From Sporosarcina jiandibaonis (GTDB lineage Bacteria > Bacillota > Bacilli > Bacillales_A > Planococcaceae), in assembly GCF_013184495.1 (NCBI RefSeq), contig NZ_JAAOIY010000006.1:186001-250000 (forward strand): a DNA stretch of 64,000 bases, read 5' to 3'. The stretch's first letter is position 1. Every line of letters starts with the position of its first letter. Below the pieces are notes generated by a model, which saw nothing but the letters and a program-made list of their open reading frames with translations, ran no database searches and was not told where the DNA came from. Position numbers and translations under genes: made by a program. Of the stretch, positions 22,019 through 31,062 are shown one piece after another.

Positions 22019-22705
22019 ATGACTAAAGTTATGAATAACATTCAAGATGCACTGTCCTTTGTAAAAAGCGGTCACACCATTTTAGTTGGCGGCTTCGGAT
22101 TAATAGGGGCTCCTCTTTCATTAATAGACGGCTTAACAGAAAAAGATGTTAAGGATCTTACAATCGTGAGTAATAATCTCGGGGAGTCAGGAAAAGGGCT
22201 TGGCATTTTATTGGATCAAAATAAAATAAAAAAAGGCATCGGTTCTTATTTTACTAGTAATCGGGATGTAGGCGACAAATATCAAAAAGGTGAAATTGAA
22301 TTGGAACTACTCCCCCAAGGCACATTAGCAGAATCGTTACGTGCCGGGGGAGCTGGTCTTGGGGGCTATTATACGACAACGGGTGTTGGGACGGATTTAG
22401 CAATAGGAAAAGAAGAACGCGAAATCGAAGGCGTGAAGTATATTCTAGAAAAAGCCATTCGTGCTGACGTAGCGCTCATCCGTGCGCATAAGGCCGATAC
22501 TTTAGGAAACCTCGTCTATTACAAAACAGCGCGTAATTTTAACCCGCTGATGGCGACCGCTGCAAAAAAAGTTATCGTAGAAGTGGATGAAATAGTGGAA
22601 CCAGGCGTGTTGAATCCCGAAGAAATCGTGACGCCATTTCTATTTGTCGATGTCATTGTCGAAGCAACCCAAATATTGACGAAGGAAGGGGTTGTGGCGA
22701 AATGA
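22019..22705 (+). CDS. 3-oxoacid/3-oxoadipate CoA-transferase subunit A
   Basis: The alpha subunit of a family I CoA-transferase. It has the conserved GFGLIGAPLSLIDGL motif (about residues 25-39), LTIVSNNLGESGKGLG, and LLPQGTLAESLRAGGAGLGGYYTTTGVGT, which lines the CoA site. The glycine signature is the same in ScoA (succinyl-CoA:3-ketoacid), PcaI/CatI (3-oxoadipate) and AtoD, so sequence alone does not decide the acid. The neighbouring muconate cycloisomerase favours 3-oxoadipate. Its stop codon overlaps the start of subunit B (ATGA), which shows translational coupling of the heterodimer. Confidence 0.92.
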   Translation: MTKVMNNIQDALSFVKSGHTILVGGFGLIGAPLSLIDGLTEKDVKDLTIVSNNLGESGKGLGILLDQNKIKKGIGSYFTSNRDVGDKYQKGEIELELLPQGTLAESLRAGGAGLGGYYTTTGVGTDLAIGKEEREIEGVKYILEKAIRADVALIRAHKADTLGNLVYYKTARNFNPLMATAAKKVIVEVDEIVEPGVLNPEEIVTPFLFVDVIVEATQILTKEGVVAK

Positions 22706-23343
22706 CAACAAAGTTCAATAAAGCGAATATGCAACACTTAATTGCAAAGCGAGTGGCTCAGGAATTAGAAGGACCCTGCGTCGTGAATTTGGGCATTGGA
22801 ATCCCAACGATTGTCGCAGAGTACCTGGCCAAAGATAATATTTATCTGCATACGGAAAACGGCTTGCTCGGCGTGACGGATGTAGAAGATGAAGACGTAG
22901 ATCCGAACCTTGTTAATGCAGGAAAATTGCCTGTCGGAGAAGCAATCGGCGCTTCTTATTTTAATAGCTCAGATTCGTTCTCCATGATCCGCGGGGGGCA
23001 TGTAGATGTCGCGATTTTAGGCGCACTTCAAGTAGATGAAACCGGCATCATCGCTAACTGGGCGGTTCCCGGGAAAAACATCATGGGTGTAGGCGGCGCC
23101 ATGGACTTGTTGGTCGGAGCGAAAAAAGTATTCGTGACGATGAGTCATACTTCGAAAGACGGCAGCAGCAAACTAGTAAAAAAATGCACCTATCCAATCA
23201 CCTCAACTAGAAGCGTCGATATGATTTTCACAGAATTAGCGGTGTTCAACATTGAAGATCAACAGTTAAAGCTAGTGGAACTCATGCCGGGCGTGAGTAT
23301 CGAAGAAGTAAGAGAGAAAACAGAAGCCGAATTTAGCGAATAA
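22702..23343 (+). CDS. 3-oxoacid/3-oxoadipate CoA-transferase subunit B
   Basis: The beta subunit of the family I CoA-transferase. Glu52 in HTENGLLG is the catalytic residue that forms the glutamyl-CoA thioester. Other family marks are VNLGIGIPTIVAEY, SFSMIRGGHVDVAILGALQVDE, NWAVPGKNIMGVGGAMDLLVGAKK and the TYPITS segment. It overlaps subunit A by four bases and is followed 21 bases later by the muconate cycloisomerase gene. Substrate assignment as 3-oxoadipate is inferred from context. Confidence 0.92.
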   Translation: MTTKFNKANMQHLIAKRVAQELEGPCVVNLGIGIPTIVAEYLAKDNIYLHTENGLLGVTDVEDEDVDPNLVNAGKLPVGEAIGASYFNSSDSFSMIRGGHVDVAILGALQVDETGIIANWAVPGKNIMGVGGAMDLLVGAKKVFVTMSHTSKDGSSKLVKKCTYPITSTRSVDMIFTELAVFNIEDQQLKLVELMPGVSIEEVREKTEAEFSE

Positions 23344-23364
23344 AATACAGTATGGAGGCCTACC

Positions 23365-24480
23365 ATGAAAATACGTTCCGTTGATGTATATATACTAGAC
23401 TTGCCGACGATTCGACCGCATCAACTGGCCATGCACACGATTGTTTCGCAAACGATTGTTGTTGGTTGTATCACGGATGATGAGGGACGCGAAGGTTGGT
23501 CCGAAGTGGCGACGATCGGTGGCGCATCTTATGGGGAGTCAACACCAGAAGCCATAAGAGCGAATATTGACACGTATATTGCGCCATTGGTAATTGGAGC
23601 AAATCCGATTCATTTCGACAAAATCATGTTCGAAGTGTCAAAACAAGTTCGCGGCAATCATTTCGCAAAAACTGTAGTAGAAGCAGCCATCATCGATTTG
23701 GCAGCGAGAAGTATAGGAGTCCCCGCTTACGAGTTATTCGGGGGGCAAATCCATTCATCTCTACCGATTGCTTGGACGCTTGCCAGCGGAAATACAGAAC
23801 AAGACATTGAAGAAGCCAAAGAATTTTTGCACCAAAAACGCCATAATATCTTCAAGTTAAAAATCGGTACTGGCGATCCGTTTAAAAACGTGGAACATGT
23901 CCGAAAAATCAAAGAAGCGATTGGCGATCAAGCGAGAATCACAGTAGATGCCAATCAAGCATGGGATGAGGACACAGCGAATTATTGCATCGAAGCTTTA
24001 GAAGACGGCGGGGTATCCATGATTGAGCAACCGCTGCCGATATGGAATTATGAAGGAATGTCAAGATTGACTGCTAGATTTAAAGTGCCGATTATGGCAG
24101 ATGAAGCTGCTAATAGTATTCAAGATGTTTTCCAAATCTCGAAGCACCGAGCAGGTAATTGCATTGCACTGAAACCTTGTAAGGCTGGCGGATTAACACA
24201 AACGAAGAAAGTGGCAGGCATCGCGGAAGCTGCGGGAATTGGTTTATACGGAGGAACGATGATCGAATCTAGTCTCGGAACAGCGATCTGCGCGCAATTA
24301 TATGCGACCATACCGGAAATGAAATTCGGAACGGAGATATTCGGTCCTTTATTGTTCAAAGATAATATTACCGTGAATGACATTCAATATGAAAATTTCG
24401 AAGTCATCATACCGAACGGGCCTGGCTTCGGCATGGAAATCGATAAAGAAAAACTTCATCATTATGCGCGGCAGCTATAA
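23365..24480 (+). CDS. catB: Muconate cycloisomerase (CatB-like, enolase superfamily)
   Basis: The 371-residue protein has the enolase-superfamily catalytic set of muconate lactonising enzyme: Lys164 and Lys166 (FKLKIG), metal ligands Asp195, Glu221 (IEQP) and Asp246 (MADEA), and Lys270. These fall exactly three positions before the Pseudomonas putida CatB residues I know (167/169/198/224/249/273). CatB-like segments LPTIRPHQLAMHT, AWTLASGNT, GLYGGTMIESSLGT and GTEIFGPLLF are also clear. The enzyme would turn cis,cis-muconate into muconolactone. No catechol 1,2-dioxygenase (catA) or muconolactone isomerase (catC) is next to it. Last gene of the operon, before a bidirectional terminator. Dipeptide epimerases share the fold but lack these CatB-specific segments. 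Confidence 0.88.
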   Translation: MKIRSVDVYILDLPTIRPHQLAMHTIVSQTIVVGCITDDEGREGWSEVATIGGASYGESTPEAIRANIDTYIAPLVIGANPIHFDKIMFEVSKQVRGNHFAKTVVEAAIIDLAARSIGVPAYELFGGQIHSSLPIAWTLASGNTEQDIEEAKEFLHQKRHNIFKLKIGTGDPFKNVEHVRKIKEAIGDQARITVDANQAWDEDTANYCIEALEDGGVSMIEQPLPIWNYEGMSRLTARFKVPIMADEAANSIQDVFQISKHRAGNCIALKPCKAGGLTQTKKVAGIAEAAGIGLYGGTMIESSLGTAICAQLYATIPEMKFGTEIFGPLLFKDNITVNDIQYENFEVIIPNGPGFGMEIDKEKLHHYARQL

Positions 24481-24485
24481 ATATC

Positions 24486-24525
24486 AAAAGGAAGCACAAC
24501 ACAAATCTTTGTCGTGCTTCCTTTT
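24486..24525 (+). terminator. Bidirectional terminator between catB and a nucleoside hydrolase gene
   Basis: AAAAGGAAGCAC (24486-24497) pairs with GTGCTTCCTTTT (24514-24525), with an inner ACAAA/TTTGT helix. T-rich on both strands, between convergent genes. Confidence 0.9.
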
Positions 24526-24536
24526 TCACAACTAAA

Positions 24537-25451
24537 TCATATAACTCTTTTCAGAAAATGCTCCAAAAAACGATTCGCATCGACTTCTGTACATACACGG
24601 GTTGTCGCCTCTTCTTGATGGGAACCGACCGTCCTTCCAGCCTCTTCCCCTTCTGTCACAACTTTGACGTTCATCGTCTCCGTCTTAACAAAACTCGAAT
24701 CGATGGCAACACCAACCGCTAGCGGATCATGAAGTGCGCACCCCGCAATGCCAGGACATCTTTTTTCATAAGATCCAATATAAAACTCGGTCATGTCTGC
24801 AAAGAAATAACCTTTTTCGTTACCACCAGTACGCCATTTTTCGATCTTTGATTTTGGCAATAACGTTTTCATCGTTACATCAAGTCCGACAAGCGTCAGA
24901 TGTATCCCCGAAGAACAAACATATTCCGCGGCTTCAGGATCGGATATGATGTTAGCTTCACTGTATTCATTCACATTCCCTGGAACGTTTACAGCGCCGC
25001 CCATTACAATAACCTCTTTGACGAGTGGGATGATTTCAGGCGACTTTTTAATTGCAAGCGCCAAGTTGGTCAACGGACCAACAGCAATCACTGTTATTTC
25101 ATGTGGACGTTTCTTCACCTGTTCGATGATGTAATCCGGTGCAAATTGACTTTCCGCTTCGGTAATAGGGTCGCTGATAAAACTATCCCCTAAACCGCCT
25201 TCTCCGTGGACGTGTTTCGGCCAGTTTTTCTTATCTCGGCCCATGAATGTTTGAGCTGCCCCCTGGTAAACCGGAATACGCTTCTCTACTTTTTCTAATA
25301 CTGCAAGTGTATTACGTGTCGCATCTACTACCGGCACATTACCGAAAACAGTCGTAAAACCGAGCACCTCTAGCTCCGGAGAGTTTAATGCGTATGCCAT
25401 CGCCAAAGCATCATCAATTCCTGTATCTACGTCAAATATAATAGGTTTCAA
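24537..25451 (-). CDS. Inosine/uridine-preferring nucleoside hydrolase
   Basis: A 304-residue nucleoside N-ribohydrolase. The N-terminal calcium-binding Asp cluster (FDVDTGIDDALA, residues 6-17) is intact, with HGEGGLGD, the AVGPLTNLALA and VIVMGGAV motifs and a C-terminal HDPLAVG supplying the catalytic His/Asp pair. It cleaves ribonucleosides into base and ribose. It ends the minus-strand rbsR-rbsK-hydrolase operon and begins about 29 bases after another nucleoside hydrolase gene. Base preference cannot be read from the sequence. Confidence 0.92.
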   Translation of the reverse strand: MKPIIFDVDTGIDDALAMAYALNSPELEVLGFTTVFGNVPVVDATRNTLAVLEKVEKRIPVYQGAAQTFMGRDKKNWPKHVHGEGGLGDSFISDPITEAESQFAPDYIIEQVKKRPHEITVIAVGPLTNLALAIKKSPEIIPLVKEVIVMGGAVNVPGNVNEYSEANIISDPEAAEYVCSSGIHLTLVGLDVTMKTLLPKSKIEKWRTGGNEKGYFFADMTEFYIGSYEKRCPGIAGCALHDPLAVGVAIDSSFVKTETMNVKVVTEGEEAGRTVGSHQEEATTRVCTEVDANRFLEHFLKRVI

Positions 25452-25480
25452 ATCGTTTCACTCCATCCAATTAATGCAAA

Positions 25481-26440
25481 TCATCTTGCGGCATAAACTT
25501 CTTTATAACTTTCAAGTGCGTTTACCACCATATCCCAAAACTTAGCATGTTCTAATTCCAGCGCTACATTTACATTCGGTTCAAGTCCCGTTACGCCGTG
25601 TATATCCACGAGTGTCATTCCGTAAGTGAGCTCTCCTTTTGTCTCCACGTCCACTCTTAGTTTCTTCGTTTTAACAACGGATGGATCGATACAATAAGCT
25701 ACACAACAAACATCATGAACAGGCGGATGTTCAAATCCGAAAAACTCTAAATAGGTTTTACGGAAAAACACCAGTAATTCGCTGACAAATTTCGCAGCAG
25801 GATTTCCAATTTTATCGATGCGCTCGCAAACCTCTTCTGTTGCCAAAGCCTGATGAGTTAAGTCAAGACCCATCATTGTAATGGGAACTCCACTTTCAAA
25901 AACAACCTTCGCCGCATCGGCATCAACGTAAATATTGAATTCAGCCGCCGGTGTCCAGTTACCGAAAGTGCCGCCTCCCATAATGACGATTTCTTGGATT
26001 TTGGATAAAATAGCTGGTTCGCGTCTCATCGCCATCGCTATATTCGTTAATGGACCTGTCGGAACAAGTGTAATATCCCCATCTGATTCCATAAGCTCTC
26101 GAATAATAAAGTCAACAGCATGTTCTTCCCCTATTGTTCTAGTCGGAGCCGGCAGTTCCGGACCATCCATTCCGGAATCTCCGTGGATATCAGGAGCCGT
26201 TTCACGTTTTCTGACAAGTGGTTGTCCAGCGCCTTGTAAGACTGGAATATCGTAGATGCCGGCAATCTCGCAAACTTGCAGCGCGTTCGTCGTTGTTTTT
26301 TCAATTTCCGCATTCCCTGCAACAGTTGTAATCCCAACTAATTCAATGTTCGGATTGCCTGCCGCAAGTAATATAGCAATTGCATCATCATGTCCCGGGT
26401 CGCAGTCAAGAATAATTTTACATCTCTTATTTTCTAGCAT
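25481..26440 (-). CDS. Nucleoside hydrolase (RihA/RihB-like)
   Basis: A second, divergent nucleoside hydrolase of 319 residues, with LDCDPGHDDAIA (residues 11-22), VAGNAEIEKTTTNAL, PTGPLTNIAMA, IVIMGGG and PVHDVCCVAY carrying the Asp ligand and His. The DCDPGHDDAIAI and TTVAGN wording resembles the pyrimidine-preferring RihA/RihB branch, whereas its neighbour is of a different branch. Two hydrolases with different preferences in one operon would widen the range of nucleosides used. The gene follows ribokinase by 29 bases. Confidence 0.92.
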   Translation of the reverse strand: MLENKRCKIILDCDPGHDDAIAILLAAGNPNIELVGITTVAGNAEIEKTTTNALQVCEIAGIYDIPVLQGAGQPLVRKRETAPDIHGDSGMDGPELPAPTRTIGEEHAVDFIIRELMESDGDITLVPTGPLTNIAMAMRREPAILSKIQEIVIMGGGTFGNWTPAAEFNIYVDADAAKVVFESGVPITMMGLDLTHQALATEEVCERIDKIGNPAAKFVSELLVFFRKTYLEFFGFEHPPVHDVCCVAYCIDPSVVKTKKLRVDVETKGELTYGMTLVDIHGVTGLEPNVNVALELEHAKFWDMVVNALESYKEVYAAR

Positions 26441-26469
26441 CTAATGATACCTTCCTTTTTCTCAGTATT

Positions 26470-27399
26470 TTATTGCTTCGCTGAATTTGAAATAAATCGT
26501 TCAGCTTCATCCAAGTCCGGCATTGAAACTTGGGCTCCTGAACGAGTCACAGTTAATGCGCCAACCGCATTCGCAAACCCGGTTGCCGACCATACATCTT
26601 TGCCGTCCACAAGCGCTGTCGCCAACGCACCGGCAAATGCATCTCCAGCGGCTGTTGTATCAACAACCTCGACATCATAACCTTCGATTAGAAAAGTTCT
26701 ATTTTTATTTGTCACCACAACACCCCGGGCACCGAGCTTTGAAAATACGGTATTAACCCCTTTGCTTAAAAGCTCTACGCTAGCTACTCTTGCCGAACGC
26801 TTATTGGAAACAGCGATACCCGTTAATTCAGCGATTTCACTTTCATTTGGAACGATGTATTGAACCAATTCATAAAGCTCATCTGGCAGTTCCCTAGACG
26901 GTGCCGGATCGAGCATGAATGGAATGTCATATTTCTTTGCTATTTTCGCTGCTTCCATCACAGATTCCAATGGAATTTCCAGCTGTGCCATGACAAGCTT
27001 CGCCTGACTGATTACGTTTTCATGCTTTCTTATGTATTCAGGCGTTACATGATGATTAGCCCCCGGAGCAACAACAATACTGTTATCCCCATCGCGATTA
27101 ATATTAATGAGTGCCATCCCCGTCGATTCATCTTCCACTCGTTCAATACAAACGGTATCCACTCCGACCCGCTCCAAATTTAGGAGCAGTTGATCGGCAA
27201 AAATATCGTTTCCAACCCGGCCAATCATCGCGACCGATGCACCCAGTTTGCCCGCGGCATATGCTTGGTTACCACCTTTTCCTCCCGGACTCATAAAAGA
27301 ATCGCTACCGAGTATGGTCTCTCCCCACTTAGGTTGCCGACTAACGGTAACTACCATATCCATATTTATACTTCCCACAACGACAATGTCTGAATTCAT
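26470..27399 (-). CDS. rbsK: Ribokinase
   Basis: PfkB-family sugar kinase that makes ribose 5-phosphate. It has the N-terminal VVVGSINMDMVV and GETILGSD, the GGKGGNQAYAAGKLGA substrate-binding glycine motif, GRVGNDIFAD, and the C-terminal signature with catalytic Asp in TTAAGDAFAGA (about residue 250). At about 309 residues it is of normal length. Both GTG 27402 and ATG 27399 suit the GGGAGG site; I use ATG. It sits between the LacI-type regulator and two nucleoside hydrolases, so its ribose most likely comes from nucleosides; no ribose transporter is present nearby. Confidence 0.94.
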   Translation of the reverse strand: MNSDIVVVGSINMDMVVTVSRQPKWGETILGSDSFMSPGGKGGNQAYAAGKLGASVAMIGRVGNDIFADQLLLNLERVGVDTVCIERVEDESTGMALININRDGDNSIVVAPGANHHVTPEYIRKHENVISQAKLVMAQLEIPLESVMEAAKIAKKYDIPFMLDPAPSRELPDELYELVQYIVPNESEIAELTGIAVSNKRSARVASVELLSKGVNTVFSKLGARGVVVTNKNRTFLIEGYDVEVVDTTAAGDAFAGALATALVDGKDVWSATGFANAVGALTVTRSGAQVSMPDLDEAERFISNSAKQ

Positions 27400-27417
27400 C
27401 ACACTTAGTCCTCCCGA

Positions 27418-28395
27418 CTATGATTCTCTTTGAATAAATTCGTGCTCCAAGAGCAAGTTCTCGGCTGCTGATTTTTTTCCCTTAATCCGTTCAACAAGCA
27501 TACCAACTGCTTTCACACCAATTTGATATGCCGGAACGGAAATAGTACTCAACTTAGGAGTGCTCATTTGTGCAAATAAAATATCATCGCAACCAATAAC
27601 GGAAATATCTTGTGGAATCTTCAAATTTTGTTCTTGAATGGCATTCATTGCACCCAAGGCCATTAAATCATTTGCCGCAAATACTGCTGTTGGCGTTGAT
27701 TCTTTCAAAATCGAGGTCATAAGCTGATAACCAGACTCATAACTGAATTCCCCAACTCGAATGCAAGGTTCAAGATTGTGCTCTTGAATGGCATCGCTAT
27801 ATGCCTGCCTTCGCATTTCTGCTGACTGAACCAGACTCGGTCCCGAAAGATGACAGATTTTCCGATGACCATTCCCTATTAGGTGCAAAACCGCCTCATA
27901 CGAAGCAGTATAATGATCAATCGATACAGTATCAAATGGCGTATCAGCCAAGAACCTATCGCATAGAACGAAAGGGATTTTTAATTCACATAGTTCATTT
28001 ACTTTTTCCTCATCCAAAATGGAAGAAATTAAAATAATACCGCCGACTTGCTGGCCCGCCATTTTCTGGATATATTCTTGTTCGATATCAGGACTATTAT
28101 CCGTATTGCTTATAAACAACGAAAAGCCTTCCTGATGTGCCGCATCCTCAATCCCTCTCGCAATGACAGGAAAATATGGATTTGTAATATCAGGCAAGAT
28201 CAGACCAATTACATTAGAACTGTTATTGGCTAAGTTTCTAGCAAAGGCATTGGGGCGATAACCTAGTTCCTTAATGGATTGAAGAACTCTTTTCCTAATT
28301 TCATTTGCAACCTTCGGATTATGGTTGATAACTCGAGACACAGTCGCTTTTGAAACATTTGCATGATTAGCCACATCCATGATAGTTACCTTCAT
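27418..28395 (-). CDS. LacI-family transcriptional regulator (RbsR-like)
   Basis: A 325-residue LacI/GalR repressor. The N-terminal helix-turn-helix is TIMDVANHANVSKATVSRVINHNPKV, followed by the hinge YRPNAFARNLANNSS and a periplasmic-binding-like ligand domain (NVIGLILPDITNPYFPVIARGIED). Its ligand is probably ribose or a related sugar, inferred from ribokinase immediately downstream. It is the first gene of the operon, and two GTAACCGGTTTC operators lie between the promoter and its own start, so autoregulation is likely. Confidence 0.92.
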   Translation of the reverse strand: MKVTIMDVANHANVSKATVSRVINHNPKVANEIRKRVLQSIKELGYRPNAFARNLANNSSNVIGLILPDITNPYFPVIARGIEDAAHQEGFSLFISNTDNSPDIEQEYIQKMAGQQVGGIILISSILDEEKVNELCELKIPFVLCDRFLADTPFDTVSIDHYTASYEAVLHLIGNGHRKICHLSGPSLVQSAEMRRQAYSDAIQEHNLEPCIRVGEFSYESGYQLMTSILKESTPTAVFAANDLMALGAMNAIQEQNLKIPQDISVIGCDDILFAQMSTPKLSTISVPAYQIGVKAVGMLVERIKGKKSAAENLLLEHEFIQRES

Positions 28396-28421
28396 ATTTC
28401 CAACGACCCCCGCTTTTTGGT

Positions 28422-28463
28422 GAAACCGGTTACAAAGATTAAAAATCCGAAGAAACCGGTTAC
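28422..28463 (-). promoter_or_regulatory. Twin LacI-type operators GTAACCGGTTTC
   Basis: Two identical 12-bp sites (plus strand GAAACCGGTTAC at 28422-28433 and 28452-28463) repeat with a 30-bp period, about three helical turns. Each has the AACCGGTT palindromic core with central CG expected of LacI-family operators. The promoter-proximal site would begin at about +2 of the transcript. Confidence 0.88.
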
Positions 28464-28471
28464 TTGAAAAA

Positions 28472-28500
28472 AGTATATCATGACATTCTAGTTAACTCAA
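28472..28500 (-). promoter_or_regulatory. Promoter of the nucleoside-salvage operon
   Basis: On the minus strand TTGAGT (28495-28500) and TATACT (28472-28477) are separated by exactly 17 bases. The operators lie just downstream, a classical repression layout. Confidence 0.8.
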
Positions 28501-28563
28501 CCTTCTAATTTGACGTAACATTTGAAAACCATTGATGAAAAAATCGATTTTAATTCCAACATA

Positions 28564-28607
28564 AAAGGCATTCCACTCGCCTAAAGAACCGCGAATGAAA
28601 TACCTTT
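28564..28607 (-). terminator. Terminator of the cop operon
   Basis: AAAGGCATTCCACTCGC (28564-28580) pairs along all 17 positions (with some G-U pairs) with GCGAATGAAATACCTTT (28591-28607). On the minus strand it lies 10 bases after the copA stop and ends in CCTTTTA. Confidence 0.8.
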
Positions 28608-28616
28608 ATAAAAATT

Positions 28617-31028
28617 TTATAATTTAACTTTTTGCAACCTGAGTGCGTTCAAAACAACTGATACTGAACTAAATGCCATCGCCGCGCCTGCGACCCATGG
28701 AGCCAATAAGCCGATTGCTGCGATTGGTATTCCTACTGTGTTGTAGAAGAAAGCGAAAAACAAGTTTTGCTTTATATTGCGCATCGTTTTTCGGCTCATG
28801 ATAATCGCATCTGCAACACTATTCAAATCTCCTCGCATCAGTGTAATATCTGCAGCTTCAATCGCGATATCTGTCCCAGTTCCGACAGCCATTCCGATAT
28901 CCGCTGTGGCGAGTGCCGGAGCATCATTGATTCCGTCACCGACCATGGCCACTTTCTTGCCCTGATCTTGGAGCTTTTTAATTTCATCACTTTTTTGTTC
29001 CGGCAATACTTCCGCAAGAATATGATTTATACCCACTTGGTTAGCAATCGCCTCGGCGGTCCGTCGGTTGTCGCCTGTCAGCATAATCACATCGAGACCT
29101 AATTCTAACATCCGTGCTATCGCATCTTTAGAAGTTTCTTTCACCGTATCGGCAACAGCCACGACACCTGCTAGCTTCTGATTCACTGCAATCAACATTG
29201 CAGTTTTTCCTTCAGCCTCGAGTTTTTCCATCGCGATTTCCGAATTTGAAATCTCGATTCCACGTTCTCTCATGAGTTTTCTAGTACCAACCAACACTTC
29301 TCTCCCACTGACATTCGCTTGAATTCCGTAACCAGGTAAAGCTTCGAAATCAGCGACATCAAGTAGTGCCAAGTCTTTTTCTCTTACACCTTTTACAATC
29401 GCTTGCGCCAATGGATGTTCCGACTGGTTTTCCGCTGACGCAATTAATTGCAGAACTTCATCTTCAGTAAAATCTTCTGTTACTGTAATATCGGTTAAAG
29501 CTGGTTCACCTTTTGTAACTGTTCCTGTTTTATCCAAGACAACTGTATCAATCGAGCGTGTGTTTTCCAAATGCTCTCCGCCTTTAAAGAGCAACCCCAT
29601 TTCAGCTGCTCTCCCTGAACCAGCCATAATCGACGTCGGCGTAGCCAAACCAAGGGCACATGGACAAGCAATGACCAAAATCGAAATCGTTGGAATCAAT
29701 GCCGAACGGAAATCACCAGGTGTCACCGCAAAGTACCAGATGAAAAACGTCACAATCGCGATTACTACGACAACGGGTACAAAAACACCAGAAATTCTGT
29801 CTGCTAAACGCTGAATATCCGCTTTCGATCCTTGTGCTTCTTGAACAACTTTTACAATTTGCGCCAAAGCTGTATCTTTACCCACTTTGGTCGCTTTGAT
29901 TTGCAAGGAACCATTCTTGTTGATCGTAGCACCAATGACCACGTCACCCGCAACTTTATCAATCGGAATACTTTCTCCCGTAATCATTGATTCGTCAATT
30001 GCAGAACGCCCTTCAATAATTTCTCCGTCCACCGGAATTTTTTCACCCGGTTTCACGATGATTGTATCGCCTGCAAGTACTTGTTCAATCGGAATTTCTT
30101 TTTCAATTCCGTCTTTCAGAATTCGAGCCGTTTTCGCTTGCAAGCCAAGCAGTTTTTGAATCGCTTGACTCGTTTTTCCTTTGGCGCGAACCTCAAATAG
30201 TTTCCCAAGGACGATAAGCGTAATAATGACCGCAGATGCCTCAAAATATAATTCAGGACTGCCTACGCTGCCGGCATTCAGCCATTCAATCGACAAATAG
30301 AGACTGTAGAAATATGCTGCACTCGTTCCAAGTGCCACCAAGACATCCATATTGGCGCTTTTATTTCTAAGCGCATTAAGTGCCCCTTTATAGAACTGCG
30401 CACCTACAATGAACTGAACCGGTGTAGCAAGCGCTAGTTGCAGCCATGGATTCATAAGAATTTCCGGCATGTAGATAAACGATAAAAAGCTAAAATGTGC
30501 GACCATGGTCCATAACAACGGAAGGGTCAAAATGGCTGAAAAGATGAACTTTCTTTGTTGCTTTTTAATCTCTTGTTCTTTATGATCCATCTTATCTTCG
30601 TTATCTTGCTTTGGGGTTAATTCATAACCCATTTTCTTGACCGCATTTATCATATCGCCCGTTTCAACCTGATTGCCATCATATTCAACTGCAATCGTTT
30701 CGAGCGCAAAGTTTACATTTGCTTTAGCGACGCCATCCATTTTGTTAATTCTTTTTTCGATTCTAGTCGCGCATGCTGCACACGTCATTCCGGTTATGTC
30801 AAAATCTACTTTTTCTAGGACAACACCAAAACCCAGTTTTTCAACTCTTTCCTTAAACTCGTTTACATTTGTTTTGGTTGGATCGTAGACTATCGAAGAA
30901 CGTTCCAAAGCAAAATTAACATTCGCTTTCTCAACCCCTTCGATTCTTGAAAGACCTTTTTCAATTCGGCTTGCACACGCTGAACATGTCATACCACTAA
31001 TTTTTAAAGTTTGCTCTTTCGTCGTCAT
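28617..31028 (-). CDS. copA: Copper-translocating P-type ATPase CopA
   Basis: P1B-type ATPase exporting Cu(I). Two N-terminal heavy-metal-binding domains carry CxxC pairs at Cys15/Cys18 and Cys83/Cys86. The transmembrane metal site is the CPC in IACPCALG (about residue 455), and the phosphorylated Asp is in DKTGT (about residue 497). TGES, HPLA and GDGINDAPAL are present. At 803 residues it is normal for Bacillales. It is preceded by copZ and csoR, and a GGGGGTAT-containing site lies in front of it, so it may be transcribed from its own CsoR-controlled promoter as well. Confidence 0.97.
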   Translation of the reverse strand: MTTKEQTLKISGMTCSACASRIEKGLSRIEGVEKANVNFALERSSIVYDPTKTNVNEFKERVEKLGFGVVLEKVDFDITGMTCAACATRIEKRINKMDGVAKANVNFALETIAVEYDGNQVETGDMINAVKKMGYELTPKQDNEDKMDHKEQEIKKQQRKFIFSAILTLPLLWTMVAHFSFLSFIYMPEILMNPWLQLALATPVQFIVGAQFYKGALNALRNKSANMDVLVALGTSAAYFYSLYLSIEWLNAGSVGSPELYFEASAVIITLIVLGKLFEVRAKGKTSQAIQKLLGLQAKTARILKDGIEKEIPIEQVLAGDTIIVKPGEKIPVDGEIIEGRSAIDESMITGESIPIDKVAGDVVIGATINKNGSLQIKATKVGKDTALAQIVKVVQEAQGSKADIQRLADRISGVFVPVVVVIAIVTFFIWYFAVTPGDFRSALIPTISILVIACPCALGLATPTSIMAGSGRAAEMGLLFKGGEHLENTRSIDTVVLDKTGTVTKGEPALTDITVTEDFTEDEVLQLIASAENQSEHPLAQAIVKGVREKDLALLDVADFEALPGYGIQANVSGREVLVGTRKLMRERGIEISNSEIAMEKLEAEGKTAMLIAVNQKLAGVVAVADTVKETSKDAIARMLELGLDVIMLTGDNRRTAEAIANQVGINHILAEVLPEQKSDEIKKLQDQGKKVAMVGDGINDAPALATADIGMAVGTGTDIAIEAADITLMRGDLNSVADAIIMSRKTMRNIKQNLFFAFFYNTVGIPIAAIGLLAPWVAGAAMAFSSVSVVLNALRLQKVKL

Positions 31029-31040
31029 TTGTATCTCCTC

Positions 31041-31062
31041 CGATACTTATAGGGGGTATATT
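31041..31062 (-). promoter_or_regulatory. Candidate CsoR operator upstream of copA
   Basis: The plus strand reads GATACTTATAGGGGGTATAT, a G-tract flanked by AT-rich inverted arms as in known CsoR sites. It lies just upstream of the copA ribosome binding site, in the copZ-copA gap. Confidence 0.6.
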
